From assembly GCA_963744905.1 (NCBI GenBank), contig CAVUUV010000002.1, positions 186,001 through 250,000 on the forward strand: a stretch of DNA of 64,000 nucleotides. The letters are read 5' to 3'. Below are positions 1 to 8,393 of the stretch, piece after piece; the stretch's first letter is position 1, and each line of letters begins with the position of its first letter. Position numbers and translations under genes: made by a program. Source of the DNA: DATFFO01 sp963744905. Lineage in GTDB: Bacteria > Actinomycetota > Acidimicrobiia > Spongiisociales > ZC4RG35. The notes under the pieces are model-generated. The model made no database searches. It had not been told where the DNA came from and saw nothing but the letters and a program-made list of their open reading frames with translations.

Positions 1-1322
1 TTTCGGGCCCGGACGACACCTCCGCCTTGCTGGTGGATGCGGCCGGCCGCGAGCAGGTAGGTCATGTCCTCCTCGACCTGGTCAGACGTCGCCGCAAGTT
101 GAAGGGATCCCGGACGGAGCTGAGCGGATCCGGCACCATCGGAAGAAACCGTGCGTTAGACGCTTCCGTGACGGTTCTGGGAGCCGAGCAATCCAACACC
201 TCCATGGCCTTCGGCCAGGAATTGATCCTGAAGTTGTTCCGCAAGCTCGAAGAAGGCGAGAACCCCGATGTGGAGATCAGCCGCTACCTGAGCCAAAGGC
301 GACGGTTCCCCCACATGGCTCCGGTGCGCGGAGTGATCTCCGCCGCCACCGAAGGCGGCCGCGCCTCGGTCGGCCTGATCCAGGATTACGTGGCCAATCA
401 GGGCGACGCCTGGAGCCAGACCGTCTCTCTCGTGGGCCAGTTCATCGATCGTGTCATGACCCTCCCCGACGGAGATGCCCGGCGATCCGTTCCCGGGCGA
501 GCCCGCCATCCACTCGATCTGATCGGCGAGGAGGCCCCACAACCCCTGGTCGACCTGGTGGCTCCGGCGGCTCCGGCCGCCGAGTTGTTGGGGCAGCGCA
601 CTGCCGAGCTCCACCGCGCCCTCGGCCAGCCAACCGACGACCCGGCTTTCAAGCCCGAGCCGATGACGACGCTGTATCAACGCTCTCTATATCAGGCAAT
701 GCGCTCGTCGGTCAGAGAGACTCTTGCTCTGCTGCGCCGGCGCCGGCCCTCACTGGCCGAAGACACACTCGACGCCGCCGACGCCCTGATTGACCGCGAG
801 CAGGAGCTCCTGGAACGGCTCCGTCAGGTCTCGACCCACAAGATCGACGCTCTCAGGACACGCATCCACGGCGACTATCACCTGGGCCAGACCCTGTTCA
901 CCGGGAACGACTTCGTCATCATCGACTTCGAGGGGGAACCGCTGCGCCCCCTGAGCGAACGGCGAATCAAGCGGTCCCCGCTTCGAGACGTGGCGGGAAT
1001 GGTCCGCTCCTACCACTACGCGGCCCGCGCCGGGCTGGCGATGCGGGTCGACGAGGGCGTGGTAACCAGGGATCCCGATGTGATCGCTTCCCTCGAGCCC
1101 TGGGTCGACGCCTGGTTCCGCTGGACGGCGTCCTCGTTCCTGGCCGGTTACCTGGAGACCATGGACGGGACAGCCATCATTCCCTCCGATTCAGGGGACA
1201 CCCGGGTGTTGCTGGACGCCTACCTCATCGAGAAGGCCGTGTACGAGCTCGGTTACGAGCTCAACAACCGGCCCGACTGGGTATCGATTGCCCTGGCCGG
1301 GATCCAGCTCCACCTGGACTGA
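1..1322 (+). CDS. Maltokinase domain, C-terminal part of a gene cut by the window edge (probably TreS-maltokinase fusion)
   Basis: The reading frame is already open at base 3 and has no convincing start, so the gene begins left of the window. The visible 440 residues match the aminoglycoside-phosphotransferase-like fold of maltokinase: the catalytic loop HGDYHLGQTL is followed by the metal-binding IDFEGEP, the signature of maltokinases and of trehalose synthase-maltokinase fusions. Maltokinase makes maltose-1-phosphate from maltose and ATP for the GlgE alpha-glucan pathway in the cytoplasm. In many actinobacteria this domain is the C-terminal half of a TreS fusion; the missing upstream part decides whether that is so here. 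The downstream gap holds a hairpin element and then arfB. Confidence 0.88.
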   Translation, partial: SGPDDTSALLVDAAGREQVGHVLLDLVRRRRKLKGSRTELSGSGTIGRNRALDASVTVLGAEQSNTSMAFGQELILKLFRKLEEGENPDVEISRYLSQRRRFPHMAPVRGVISAATEGGRASVGLIQDYVANQGDAWSQTVSLVGQFIDRVMTLPDGDARRSVPGRARHPLDLIGEEAPQPLVDLVAPAAPAAELLGQRTAELHRALGQPTDDPAFKPEPMTTLYQRSLYQAMRSSVRETLALLRRRRPSLAEDTLDAADALIDREQELLERLRQVSTHKIDALRTRIHGDYHLGQTLFTGNDFVIIDFEGEPLRPLSERRIKRSPLRDVAGMVRSYHYAARAGLAMRVDEGVVTRDPDVIASLEPWVDAWFRWTASSFLAGYLETMDGTAIIPSDSGDTRVLLDAYLIEKAVYELGYELNNRPDWVSIALAGIQLHLD

Positions 1323-1350
1323 AAAGCCCCTCCCCTGACAAGGTTCCTCT

Positions 1351-1391
1351 CCTCCCCCTCAGGGCGAGCGACGCGAGCCGGAGGGGGATCC
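1351..1391. repeat. GC-rich intergenic hairpin element (copy A)
   Basis: A run CCTCCCCCTC is mirrored by GAGGGGGATCC about 20 bases later, giving a stable hairpin between the maltokinase stop and arfB. It is the simplest member of a family of C-rich/G-rich hairpin elements found in other gaps of this window (2001-2223, 8173-8381, 35998-36064). It could also terminate transcription, but no T-run follows. Confidence 0.5.
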
Positions 1392-1488
1392 GGAACCCGC
1401 CACCCGCCCAGATCCGTCCCCGACTACATGTGGTGGTAGTTCGATTCCCGAGACGGATCCTTCGCCACACTCGATATCGTCGGAACCA

Positions 1489-1890
1489 ATGGACGATCTA
1501 ACCATCGGCGACTACACGATTCCAGACTCCGAAATGGAAGAGGACTTCACTACGTCGGGAGGCCCGGGTGGCCAGCACGCCAACCGGTCCAACACGGCGG
1601 TGGAGATCCGCTTCGACCTGCGTGCCACCAGTGCCTTCCCCGACTCCGTCCGCGATCGTCTGATCAAGCGTCTCGGACCTGTTGTCACTGCCAGCTCGTC
1701 GGAATCCCGCTCGCAGTGGCGCAACCGGGCCAAGGCCCGGCGCCGACTGGCGGAGCGCCTGGAAGAGGCGATCCGCCAGCCCAAGCGGCGCCGACCCACC
1801 AAGCCCAGCGCCTCGGCACGCCGAAAGCGCCTGGAATCGAAGCGACGACATGCGGAGAAGAAGCGCCTTCGCAAGAACCCGGAATTCTGA
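1489..1890 (+). CDS. arfB: Peptidyl-tRNA hydrolase ArfB / YaeJ-type ribosome rescue factor
   Basis: The 133-residue protein has the catalytic GGQ loop (SGGPGGQHANRSNT, residues about 23-36) of class I release factors but lacks their stop-codon recognition domains. The last 45 residues are a lysine/arginine-rich tail, as in E. coli ArfB (about 140 aa), which inserts into the empty mRNA channel of stalled ribosomes. The role is hydrolysis of peptidyl-tRNA on non-stop complexes. The ATG start gives the normal family length. It stands alone between two gaps with hairpin elements. Confidence 0.93.
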   Translation: MDDLTIGDYTIPDSEMEEDFTTSGGPGGQHANRSNTAVEIRFDLRATSAFPDSVRDRLIKRLGPVVTASSSESRSQWRNRAKARRRLAERLEEAIRQPKRRRPTKPSASARRKRLESKRRHAEKKRLRKNPEF

Positions 1891-2000
1891 TCGATTTCTT
1901 CTTTCGTCGTGCCTCTTCTGGGTCGGTGTCGACCCACGAGTCCGAGCTGTTCAGCCCCGAGGGCGCAACCCCACCACATCACCTCTCGCGCCCGCCTGAC

Positions 2001-2078
2001 CCCCCTACCCCGCCGCTCCGCAGCGGGGACCCCTTCCCCCACTCGCTGCGCTGCCGCCGCGGCATGGAAAGGACAAAG
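2001..2078 (+). repeat. Two-hairpin intergenic element (copy B)
   Basis: This copy begins CCCCCTACCCCG, folds as CCCCGCCGC/GCAGCGGGG (one mismatch), continues with ACCCCTTCCCCC, has a second, less regular hairpin, and ends GGACAAAGCC. The same skeleton with different but self-complementary stems recurs at 8270-8334 and 35998-36064. The whole gap 1891-2234 holds no credible gene, only this element, copy C and C-rich spacer. Confidence 0.62.
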
Positions 2079-2131
2079 CCAGGACGGGCTCTCGAGCTCG
2101 ACTTTCCCCTGCCCCCCCAGGTTCACCCGCG

Positions 2132-2223
2132 GCCCCCCCTACCCCGCTTCGGTGATCCCCCTCGCTCGCTGGGGGAAAAGAAGTCCCTGCCGCCGCAGCA
2201 ACGGAGGCGGGAGGTAGGGGGGG
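2132..2223. repeat. Intergenic hairpin element with inverted ends (copy C)
   Basis: The left end CCCCCCTACC is matched by the inverted GGTAGGGGGG at the right end, next to the menE stop codon, with short internal hairpins such as CCCCCTCGCTCGCTGGGGG. It looks like two family members in opposite orientation, or a rearranged one. It may also serve as a transcription end for the convergent arfB and menE. Confidence 0.5.
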
Positions 2224-2234
2224 CTTGCTTCGGT

Positions 2235-3471
2235 TCATTCGAGCAACTGCCTGACCCGGGAGCGGTCTGGTTTTCCCAACGGGCTGGTGGGGAGGGAAGC
2301 AACCTTTCGCCACAGCTGCGGTACCTCGTGACGGGCGAGCCTCTGCCGTGCCCATGAGTCCAGGACCTCAGGTTCTGCTTCGCCCACGTACAGCGCCGCC
2401 ACTCTCTGACCCCACTCCTCATCGGCCACACCCACCACCGCCGCCGCCGTGACCAGCGGATGGTCCAACAGGACCGCCTCCACCCTGCCCGGGTCGACGT
2501 TCTCGCCCCCGGTGATGATCACGTCGTCGGCCCGGCCCAGGATCCGCAATGCTCCGTCGGCATCCAATGTGCCGAGGTCGGGCGTGATGAACCATTCACC
2601 CGGCGGACGGTCGTCCTCGTCGGAGTATCCCGGCGACACCTGCTTGCCGCGCAACGCCACCCTGCCATCTTCCTCGATCCGAATCGCGACGCCGGGCAGT
2701 GGATGGGCCGCATAGCGTGGCTCGGATCCGGGCCGTAGGGTGGCCACCTGGGCGCAGGTTTCGGTCATCCCGTAAGTGGGCAGAGCGGGCAGACCCCGCT
2801 CGTGAGCCTCTTCGAGCAGACCCGGAGGGACGGGGCCGCCGCCCACCAGCACGGCTCGCACACCCTCAAAAGGCTCGGCATCGTGATCCAGGACTCGCCT
2901 CAGCATCGTCGGCACGAACGAGGCCAGGGTCACCCCGCCCCGAAGGGCCTCGACCACCTCGGGGACCGAGAAGCGATGCAGCCAGTGGACGCCGGCACCG
3001 ACGAACGCGGACCGATAGAGAATGGACAAGCCACCCACATGATGGAGTGGCATGGCCGCCAGCCAGGTGTCCTCGGCTTCGTGATGGAGATGTCGAGCGG
3101 AGGCCGCCACCGCCGCCTCCCAGTTGCCCTCGGTCAGTCGCGCCGCTTTTGCGGGGCCGGTGGTCCCCGAGGTGAAGACGATGGTGGCCGCGTCGCGATG
3201 GCGGGCTTCCCGGGCCATATTCAGGCGTCGCCGTCTCTCGTCTTCGGGCAGGCCGGGGTCCATCAGCACCAGCTGGCGACCCGCACCGGGGGTCGACATC
3301 AGCTGGAGAACCGAAGCGATGTTGGATCCAGGAGTGACCACGCGTTTGCCTGCGGGCGCCGGCCGACCCCGCCCCGGCCAGTTCGCCGTAGGTGACTTTC
3401 CCGGCTGCGCCACGCAGAAACACCGAACGGGGATCATGGCGGGCGACCCAGCGAGCGATCATCGAGCTCAC
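2235..3471 (-). CDS. menE: o-Succinylbenzoate-CoA ligase (MenE), interrupted by an apparent frameshift
   Basis: MenE activates o-succinylbenzoate with ATP and CoA in menaquinone synthesis. The C-terminal frame (stop at 2235) has the adenylate-forming core: FTSGTTGPAKAA (P-loop), PTYGMTETCAQVA, GEWFITPDLG, ILGRADDVIITGGENV and a C-terminal catalytic lysine in SPLGKPDR. The natural N-terminus, MIARWVARHDPRSVFLR...VTYGELAG, lies in another frame starting with GTG at 3471. The frames meet near 3361-3372, where removing one base joins ELAGAG to RPAPAGKRVVTPGSN. This is either a sequencing error or a recent mutation. It lies 10 bases after the sulfatase-like gene on the same strand; menB and menA are at 7.3-9.3 kb. 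Confidence 0.85.
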
Positions 3472-3481
3472 TGTCTCACCC

Positions 3482-5578
3482 TCAGCGAGTGAGCCCAGGC
3501 GACTCGGGCGAACCGGTCACCTGCCATACCTCCACCCGGGCCTGGCCCGAATCGAGAAGATGAGGATCGATCATCGCCTCCCACGAGGCGGAACTGCCCT
3601 GGGGGTCGTAGGTGCGGGTGACGGCCGCCACGGTTCCGTCCACCGTCACAGCCAGGATCTCCTGTCCGGTCGCCTCACCCGGCACCACGATCGCCCCCGA
3701 TAGATAGGAGGGAACGTGGTCATCACCGGGGGTATAGGCGGCGATTGCCGAAGCCTGCGCCAGGCTGATCCTCACCTCGGGATCGTCCAATCCGCTCAGG
3801 CCGCTCCGACCCAGCAGACCTTCCCACCCGCGCGGAGCCAGGGCATAAGGCTCCCCGTCGGGGAACCAGCTCTCCTTCTCGGCGGCTACGGCCTCGACCC
3901 GGGTCTCGTCGTTGGGGATCGTCACGGGTCCTTTCGAACCCAGCATCACCGACGCGGTTCGATTAGCCCGGGCATCGGTGTCCAGCAGCGAGACTCCGTC
4001 CATCTTCCAGGGCACGTTGACTCCCACTACGTCGGCGATGGTGGGCAGCAGGTCGGTGGTCTCGGCACGGAGATCGTCGATGACACCGGCCGGGGCTCCT
4101 CTCAGGGAACTCGGATACTTGACGAACATCGGCACCGATGCGATGGAGCCGATCGTGTCCGGGGTGATCACCCGCTGGTGCTCGGTGTTGGGGTGAATCG
4201 TTATCCCATGATCGGCCAGGACGAGTATCAGCGCCTGATCGTAGAGCCCGGTCGCCTTCACCTTGTCGAGGACAGAACCCAACATGTGATCGGCCCACTG
4301 AGTCTGGATGAGGTGACGTTGCCACCCCTGAGCGACCAGATAGTCGTCCGGGCCCCACCCCACCGAAAGACGCCCCGGCGGCCGGGGTGCCCCGTGCACC
4401 TTGCCATCCGCGGTCAGATCCCAGGGATGGTGTGGGTAGAGGAAGTGGGCGAAGCGAAGCGGAGGTTTGTCTCCCAGGTCGTCGAAGGTGCCGACGAATC
4501 GGTCGACTTCCTTGCGCCGGTCGTCGTCGACCTGGTCCAGGAAGCGCTCGATGATGTCGAATTGCTCGGCGGTGGGCTGATCGAATCCACCCCAGGTCTG
4601 GTCGATGGCCGGAAGGCTGTCCGACATCGACTTGGGCAAGGTCAGATGCCCATACACCACCTCCAGGTCCGAGGTCACCGCCGACCATCTCTCCCCCACC
4701 GGCTGCAGCGGCCGGCTGGTGTTGGAACACACATACGGTGGGCACATGTCGGTCACGCTCTCCACCGCCTTGACGTCGTATCCGTCCGACAGGAGCGTGA
4801 AGATATTGAAGGGGTGATCGGCCAGGGTGGGAATGCTGCCCAAAGACACGCCGGTCCCGGTCATGATCGAGGGAAGAGCCTCCTCGGTCTGTTGGCGCAC
4901 TCCCACCGCGTTTCGATACCAGACGCCATCTGCAGCCAGGCGAGCGAAGTTGGGATAGTGGCTGCTGTCGAGAGTGCCGTCGGCATGCATGATCGAGGCC
5001 TCGGGGAACTCGTCGAAAACCACCATCACCACCGGGACCGGGTTGGCGATCGTGCCGGCCTCGGGGAGTTCGGCCGACGAGGCTCGTACCAGTTGGGCAA
5101 CGGAGGTGAAGTAGAGGAACCAGACCGCGAAGACCAGAGGGGCCAATCCCAGGTAGACGAAACCCGTCCTCACCGGTGAGAAACGTACGAACAGCCACGA
5201 GACGACCGCGCCGAGAATGGCGGCGGCGATGAAGAACACGACCGGCGGCCAGCTGGATAATCCCACGATCACCAAGACGGTGGCGGCCACCACACCCACC
5301 AGGGCCCCGAAAATCACGGCATGGGTCGCACCCGCCATCACCCGGCTGAACCGTCGCAAGACCAGAGGCGGTATGGCCAGGAGAACTGGAAGAAGGATCA
5401 GTCCCGCCGCCAGAAGGACGATGTCACCGGCCGGAAAACGCCGGGCGATGAAGAACTCGGGATTGCGCCCCAACAGGTCGAACAGTGGTTGGGCGAGAGC
5501 GAAAGACGCCACCCCACCGATCGAGGCCACCACCCAGAGTGCAGGCACCCGTCCCAGGTCCTCGAAATACCGCCTCAT
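3482..5578 (-). CDS. Sulfatase-like membrane hydrolase/transferase
   Basis: The 698-residue protein has about five N-terminal membrane helices (residues 1-165) and then an alkaline-phosphatase-superfamily/sulfatase-like domain outside the membrane. Visible features are VVMVVFDEFPE (first metal site), NFARLAADGVWYRNAVGV, EEALPSIMTGTG at the usual nucleophile position, HFLYPHHPW, and LVLADHGI (second metal site). The layout resembles LTA-synthase-like phosphoglycerol transferases, so it may decorate a surface polymer. It overlaps the upstream NoeA-like methyltransferase by four bases. The exact substrate cannot be told. Confidence 0.85.
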   Translation of the reverse strand: MRRYFEDLGRVPALWVVASIGGVASFALAQPLFDLLGRNPEFFIARRFPAGDIVLLAAGLILLPVLLAIPPLVLRRFSRVMAGATHAVIFGALVGVVAATVLVIVGLSSWPPVVFFIAAAILGAVVSWLFVRFSPVRTGFVYLGLAPLVFAVWFLYFTSVAQLVRASSAELPEAGTIANPVPVVMVVFDEFPEASIMHADGTLDSSHYPNFARLAADGVWYRNAVGVRQQTEEALPSIMTGTGVSLGSIPTLADHPFNIFTLLSDGYDVKAVESVTDMCPPYVCSNTSRPLQPVGERWSAVTSDLEVVYGHLTLPKSMSDSLPAIDQTWGGFDQPTAEQFDIIERFLDQVDDDRRKEVDRFVGTFDDLGDKPPLRFAHFLYPHHPWDLTADGKVHGAPRPPGRLSVGWGPDDYLVAQGWQRHLIQTQWADHMLGSVLDKVKATGLYDQALILVLADHGITIHPNTEHQRVITPDTIGSIASVPMFVKYPSSLRGAPAGVIDDLRAETTDLLPTIADVVGVNVPWKMDGVSLLDTDARANRTASVMLGSKGPVTIPNDETRVEAVAAEKESWFPDGEPYALAPRGWEGLLGRSGLSGLDDPEVRISLAQASAIAAYTPGDDHVPSYLSGAIVVPGEATGQEILAVTVDGTVAAVTRTYDPQGSSASWEAMIDPHLLDSGQARVEVWQVTGSPESPGLTR

Positions 5579-6936
5579 GATCGGGGGACGAGGCGGTAGA
5601 TCCAGCGAGTCCCTCCCTCCAGGGCGAGTTGGGCGTCGATATTGAAGTCGGCGCCGATCAGTCGTTCGAACGTCTCCCTGTCACGGCCGGGATGAAGCTC
5701 GTCAGGACGCTTGTTGGCGGTGAGACGCGACACCATCGGATCGTCCGGGGCAACGAACTCGACCACCACCGGTGCCCCGAACGAGGCCAGCCACTCCACC
5801 ACGACCGGAGGTGGTACGGAGGCCGTGTAGATGAGGTGGTGTATCAGGCCGTAGGCGACGACAAGGTCCGGAGCGATCCGGGAGAAGAGCGCCGGCCGCT
5901 CCACTCCGGCCCACCCCTGGGAGGGAGAGGGGTTGGCGAGATCTGTCAGCACCGGAACGACCGACGCCGAGCCCAGGGACCGATACAGCCCATCCAGCAC
6001 CGCCTCGTCGGAGTCCACGGCCACGGCCCAGGCGCCGGCCCCGGCCGCCAGCCGGGAGAAGTGGCCATCATTGGCTCCCAGGTCGAGGACCACGGCAGGA
6101 TCGAGCTCCTCCAGTGCTTCGCCGAGGAAGTCGGACTTGGCGGTTCGGTCCCGGCCCACGTGGGCACAATCGCCATACCCGGTCCACGTTTCATCTGACC
6201 CGTCCCAGGTCATGGACTCGACCAGAGCGTGGAGCTTGCGCACGTTGGCCAGTATCAGATCGGCCGAGAAACCTGCCTCGGCCAGGGAGGAACGCACCTC
6301 GCTGCCCTGAAGCCGTGCCTCGGCCCGGGCTTGCAGCTCGACATGGCCCAGCCCGGCCGGCGAAAACCGCTTACGAGCGGGGAGCAGCCGGCGCATGTCG
6401 CCGGCGGTAGGGCCCTCCGGGTCACCACGCAGCCAGGGCTGAAAGGGAACACCCACCCAGGCTCGCAGCATGAGCGGGTAGAGGAATTGGCGGCAGAACT
6501 GCCGGTAGCCGACCCACGGGTCGCCCTTGCGGTAACGCTCGAACGAGCCGACGTCGATGAGCTGGGGGCGGCCGCCGACGAACTGGAAGTTGTAGGGAGT
6601 GGCGTCCTTGAGGATCAGACCGTCTCCCAGGGCGTCGATCATCAGCTCCAGCTGCAAGAGGGCCGCGTCCCGCAGCATCGAGAAGGTCCATTCGAAGGGA
6701 TAGGAGATCACAGGCAAACGCGGATGCCGCAGCGCGCCGGCTGCCTCCGCCGGAGGATCGACCTCTTCGGTCGCGATCACGGCGCCCTCCGCCACTGCGC
6801 GAGAGAAGAAGGGAGCCCCTTTCAGGGCGCGCCAGTCCTCCAGACCATGCTCGTCCAGCAGCCGGGTGACGGTGCCGTCACCGAGGACGACGTGAGATGC
6901 CGGATCGCGAAATGACCCGGGATCAGCCCGCTCCAC
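5575..6936 (-). CDS. NoeA-like SAM-dependent methyltransferase with kinase-like N-terminal part
   Basis: 453 residues. The C-terminal half has the SAM-binding motif VVLDLGANDGHFSRLAA and VVAYGLIHHLIY. The N-terminal half carries LKDATPYNFQFVGGRPQLID, which resembles the catalytic/metal segment of protein-kinase-like folds. This two-part layout matches proteins annotated as nodulation protein NoeA-like. It shares a four-base overlap with the sulfatase-like gene and lies eight bases after the tiny 'YLDPGSGS' gene, so the three are translated together and probably act on one envelope substrate. The substrate is not known from sequence. Confidence 0.8.
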   Translation of the reverse strand: MERADPGSFRDPASHVVLGDGTVTRLLDEHGLEDWRALKGAPFFSRAVAEGAVIATEEVDPPAEAAGALRHPRLPVISYPFEWTFSMLRDAALLQLELMIDALGDGLILKDATPYNFQFVGGRPQLIDVGSFERYRKGDPWVGYRQFCRQFLYPLMLRAWVGVPFQPWLRGDPEGPTAGDMRRLLPARKRFSPAGLGHVELQARAEARLQGSEVRSSLAEAGFSADLILANVRKLHALVESMTWDGSDETWTGYGDCAHVGRDRTAKSDFLGEALEELDPAVVLDLGANDGHFSRLAAGAGAWAVAVDSDEAVLDGLYRSLGSASVVPVLTDLANPSPSQGWAGVERPALFSRIAPDLVVAYGLIHHLIYTASVPPPVVVEWLASFGAPVVVEFVAPDDPMVSRLTANKRPDELHPGRDRETFERLIGADFNIDAQLALEGGTRWIYRLVPRS

Positions 6937-6944
6937 TGCCTCGC

Positions 6945-7136
6945 TCAGGTCTCGCCGGTCTCGACCGGAGCAGTCTCTTGGTCGGTGGTCTCTTCGGACT
7001 CGCCCTCATCGCCCTCTTTGCGTCTGCGCCAGCGGCTCCTCATCGCCTTGGCAGCGACGCCCAGCCCGGCCGCGCCTCCCAGCACGGCCTGGAGGATGAG
7101 GCTCCCGGAGCCCGGGTCGAGGTAGGCAAAGATCAT
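6945..7136 (-). CDS. Tiny membrane protein of the 'YLDPGSGS' type
   Basis: I chose the ATG at 7136 because a good ribosome binding site (AAGGGA, 8 bases upstream) precedes it; a longer in-frame reading to 7208 has no such support. The 63-residue product starts MIFAYLDPGSGSLILQAVLG, a Pro/Gly/Ser turn leading into one membrane helix (about residues 12-32), then an Arg/Lys stretch and an acidic tail. The 'YLDPGSGS' start is, to my knowledge, recurrent in small proteins beside sulfatase-like and NoeA-like genes. Its role is unknown. Confidence 0.75.
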   Translation of the reverse strand: MIFAYLDPGSGSLILQAVLGGAAGLGVAAKAMRSRWRRRKEGDEGESEETTDQETAPVETGET

Positions 7137-7270
7137 TTGGTTAGTCCCTTCTCGTTGGCGGCAATGACGTGTCCGCCCGGTTACATAATCGTGTATTTCC
7201 GACGGCAAGCCAACTGGTAGTGGCCCGGTGTGGCGCCGGCTGCTCGAAACTCCCTCCTATCCTCCCCGCC

Positions 7271-8170
7271 ATGGTCTCCGATCTCTTCGATGAATCTGCA
7301 TGGGAAACGGTTCCCGGACACAGCTTCGGAGACATCACCTACCACCGGGCACGAGACGTCGGTGCGGTTCGTATCGCCTTCGATCGCCCGGAGGTGCGGA
7401 ACGCCTTCAGGCCTCAGACCGTCGACGAACTCTACGCAGCCCTCGATCATGCCCGACAGTGGTCCGACGTGGGTTGCGTTCTCCTCACCGGCAACGGCCC
7501 TTCACCCAAAGACGGGAAGTGGGCCTTCTGCTCTGGCGGCGATCAACGCATCAGGGGAAGAGACGGCTATCGATACGCCGAGGGTGAGACTGCCGACAGC
7601 GTCGACCCGGCCCGGCTGGGGCGGCTCCACATCCTGGAAGTGCAACGTCTCATCCGCTTCATGCCCAAGGTGGTGATTGCCGTGGTACCCGGCTGGGCGG
7701 TGGGTGGGGGCCATTCACTTCACGTCGTGTGCGACCTCACTATCGCCTCGGCCGAGCACGCCGTCTTCAAGCAGACCGACGCCGACGTGGCCTCGTTCGA
7801 CGCCGGTTACGGCTCGGCCTACCTGGCCCGGATGGTGGGCCAGAAGCGGGCCCGGGAGATCTTCTTCCTGGGGCGGGACTACACGGCCGAGGAGGCGTTC
7901 CGGATGGGAATGGTCAACGCCGTCGTCCCTCATGACGAGCTGGAGGCCACGGCACTGCAGTGGGCCAAAGAGATAACTGCCAAGTCCCCCACCGCTCAAC
8001 GGATGCTGAAGTTCGCCTTCAACCTGGTCGACGATGGGCTGGTAGGCCAGCAGATCTTCGCCGGGGAAGCGACCCGGCTGGGCTACATGACCGATGAGGC
8101 CCAGGAAGGGCGAGACGCCTTCCTGGAGAAGCGGCCCCCTCGCTTCGACCGCTTCCCATGGATGTACTGA
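7271..8170 (+). CDS. menB: 1,4-Dihydroxy-2-naphthoyl-CoA synthase
   Basis: A crotonase-fold enzyme that closes the naphthoquinone ring from o-succinylbenzoyl-CoA. The 299-residue protein shows FDRPEVRNAFRPQTVDEL, the oxyanion-hole region FCSGGDQRIRG, VVPGWAVGGGHSLHVVCDLT, QTDADVASFDAGYGS and the family C-terminus FLEKRPPRFDRFPWMY. The frame is open upstream, but ATG 7271 gives the normal MenB N-terminus; the divergent promoter space toward the YLDPGSGS gene is 7137-7270. Confidence 0.95.
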   Translation: MVSDLFDESAWETVPGHSFGDITYHRARDVGAVRIAFDRPEVRNAFRPQTVDELYAALDHARQWSDVGCVLLTGNGPSPKDGKWAFCSGGDQRIRGRDGYRYAEGETADSVDPARLGRLHILEVQRLIRFMPKVVIAVVPGWAVGGGHSLHVVCDLTIASAEHAVFKQTDADVASFDAGYGSAYLARMVGQKRAREIFFLGRDYTAEEAFRMGMVNAVVPHDELEATALQWAKEITAKSPTAQRMLKFAFNLVDDGLVGQQIFAGEATRLGYMTDEAQEGRDAFLEKRPPRFDRFPWMY

Positions 8171-8172
8171 TG

Positions 8173-8381
8173 GCCTTTGTCCACCAGGTCGCAGACCTGG
8201 GGGAGGGTAGGGGGGGCGCCAGAGACGCGGCCGACCCGGTTTCTCAGCTCTCCCCGGCCCCTTTGCGCCTTTCCCCCTACCCCGCTGCTGCGCAGCGGGG
8301 GCCCCTTCCCCCTTGCTTCGCAAGGGGGACAAAGCAACACCCGCAACCCTGTCCCTTGCCGAGCAAGGGGGGACAGAGCAG
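8173..8381. repeat. Cluster of intergenic two-hairpin elements (inverted copy D, copies E and E2)
   Basis: The gap between menB and menA has no gene but three related elements. D (8173-8218) is inverted: read on the minus strand it runs CCCCCCTACCCTCCCCC, hairpin CCAGGTC-TGC-GACCTGG, then GGACAAAGG. E (8270-8334) runs CCCCCTA, perfect hairpin CCCCGCTGC-TGC-GCAGCGGGG, GCCCCTTCC, perfect hairpin CCCCCTTGC-TTC-GCAAGGGGG, ACAAAG. E2 (8347-8379) is a single hairpin TCCCTTGC-CGA-GCAAGGGG followed by GGACAGAG. D and E face each other, so the block is flanked by CTTTGTCC and GGACAAAG. Confidence 0.65.
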
Positions 8382-8393
8382 CGGGGAGGCTAG

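Noticed and set aside
3716..5179. 487-codon plus-strand frame inside the sulfatase-like gene
   Set aside because: No domains or start site; it mirrors the real gene.
8173..8381. Mirrored C-rich/G-rich ends that could be insertion-sequence ends
   Set aside because: No transposase, no target duplication and no coding sequence between the ends; described instead as a hairpin element family.
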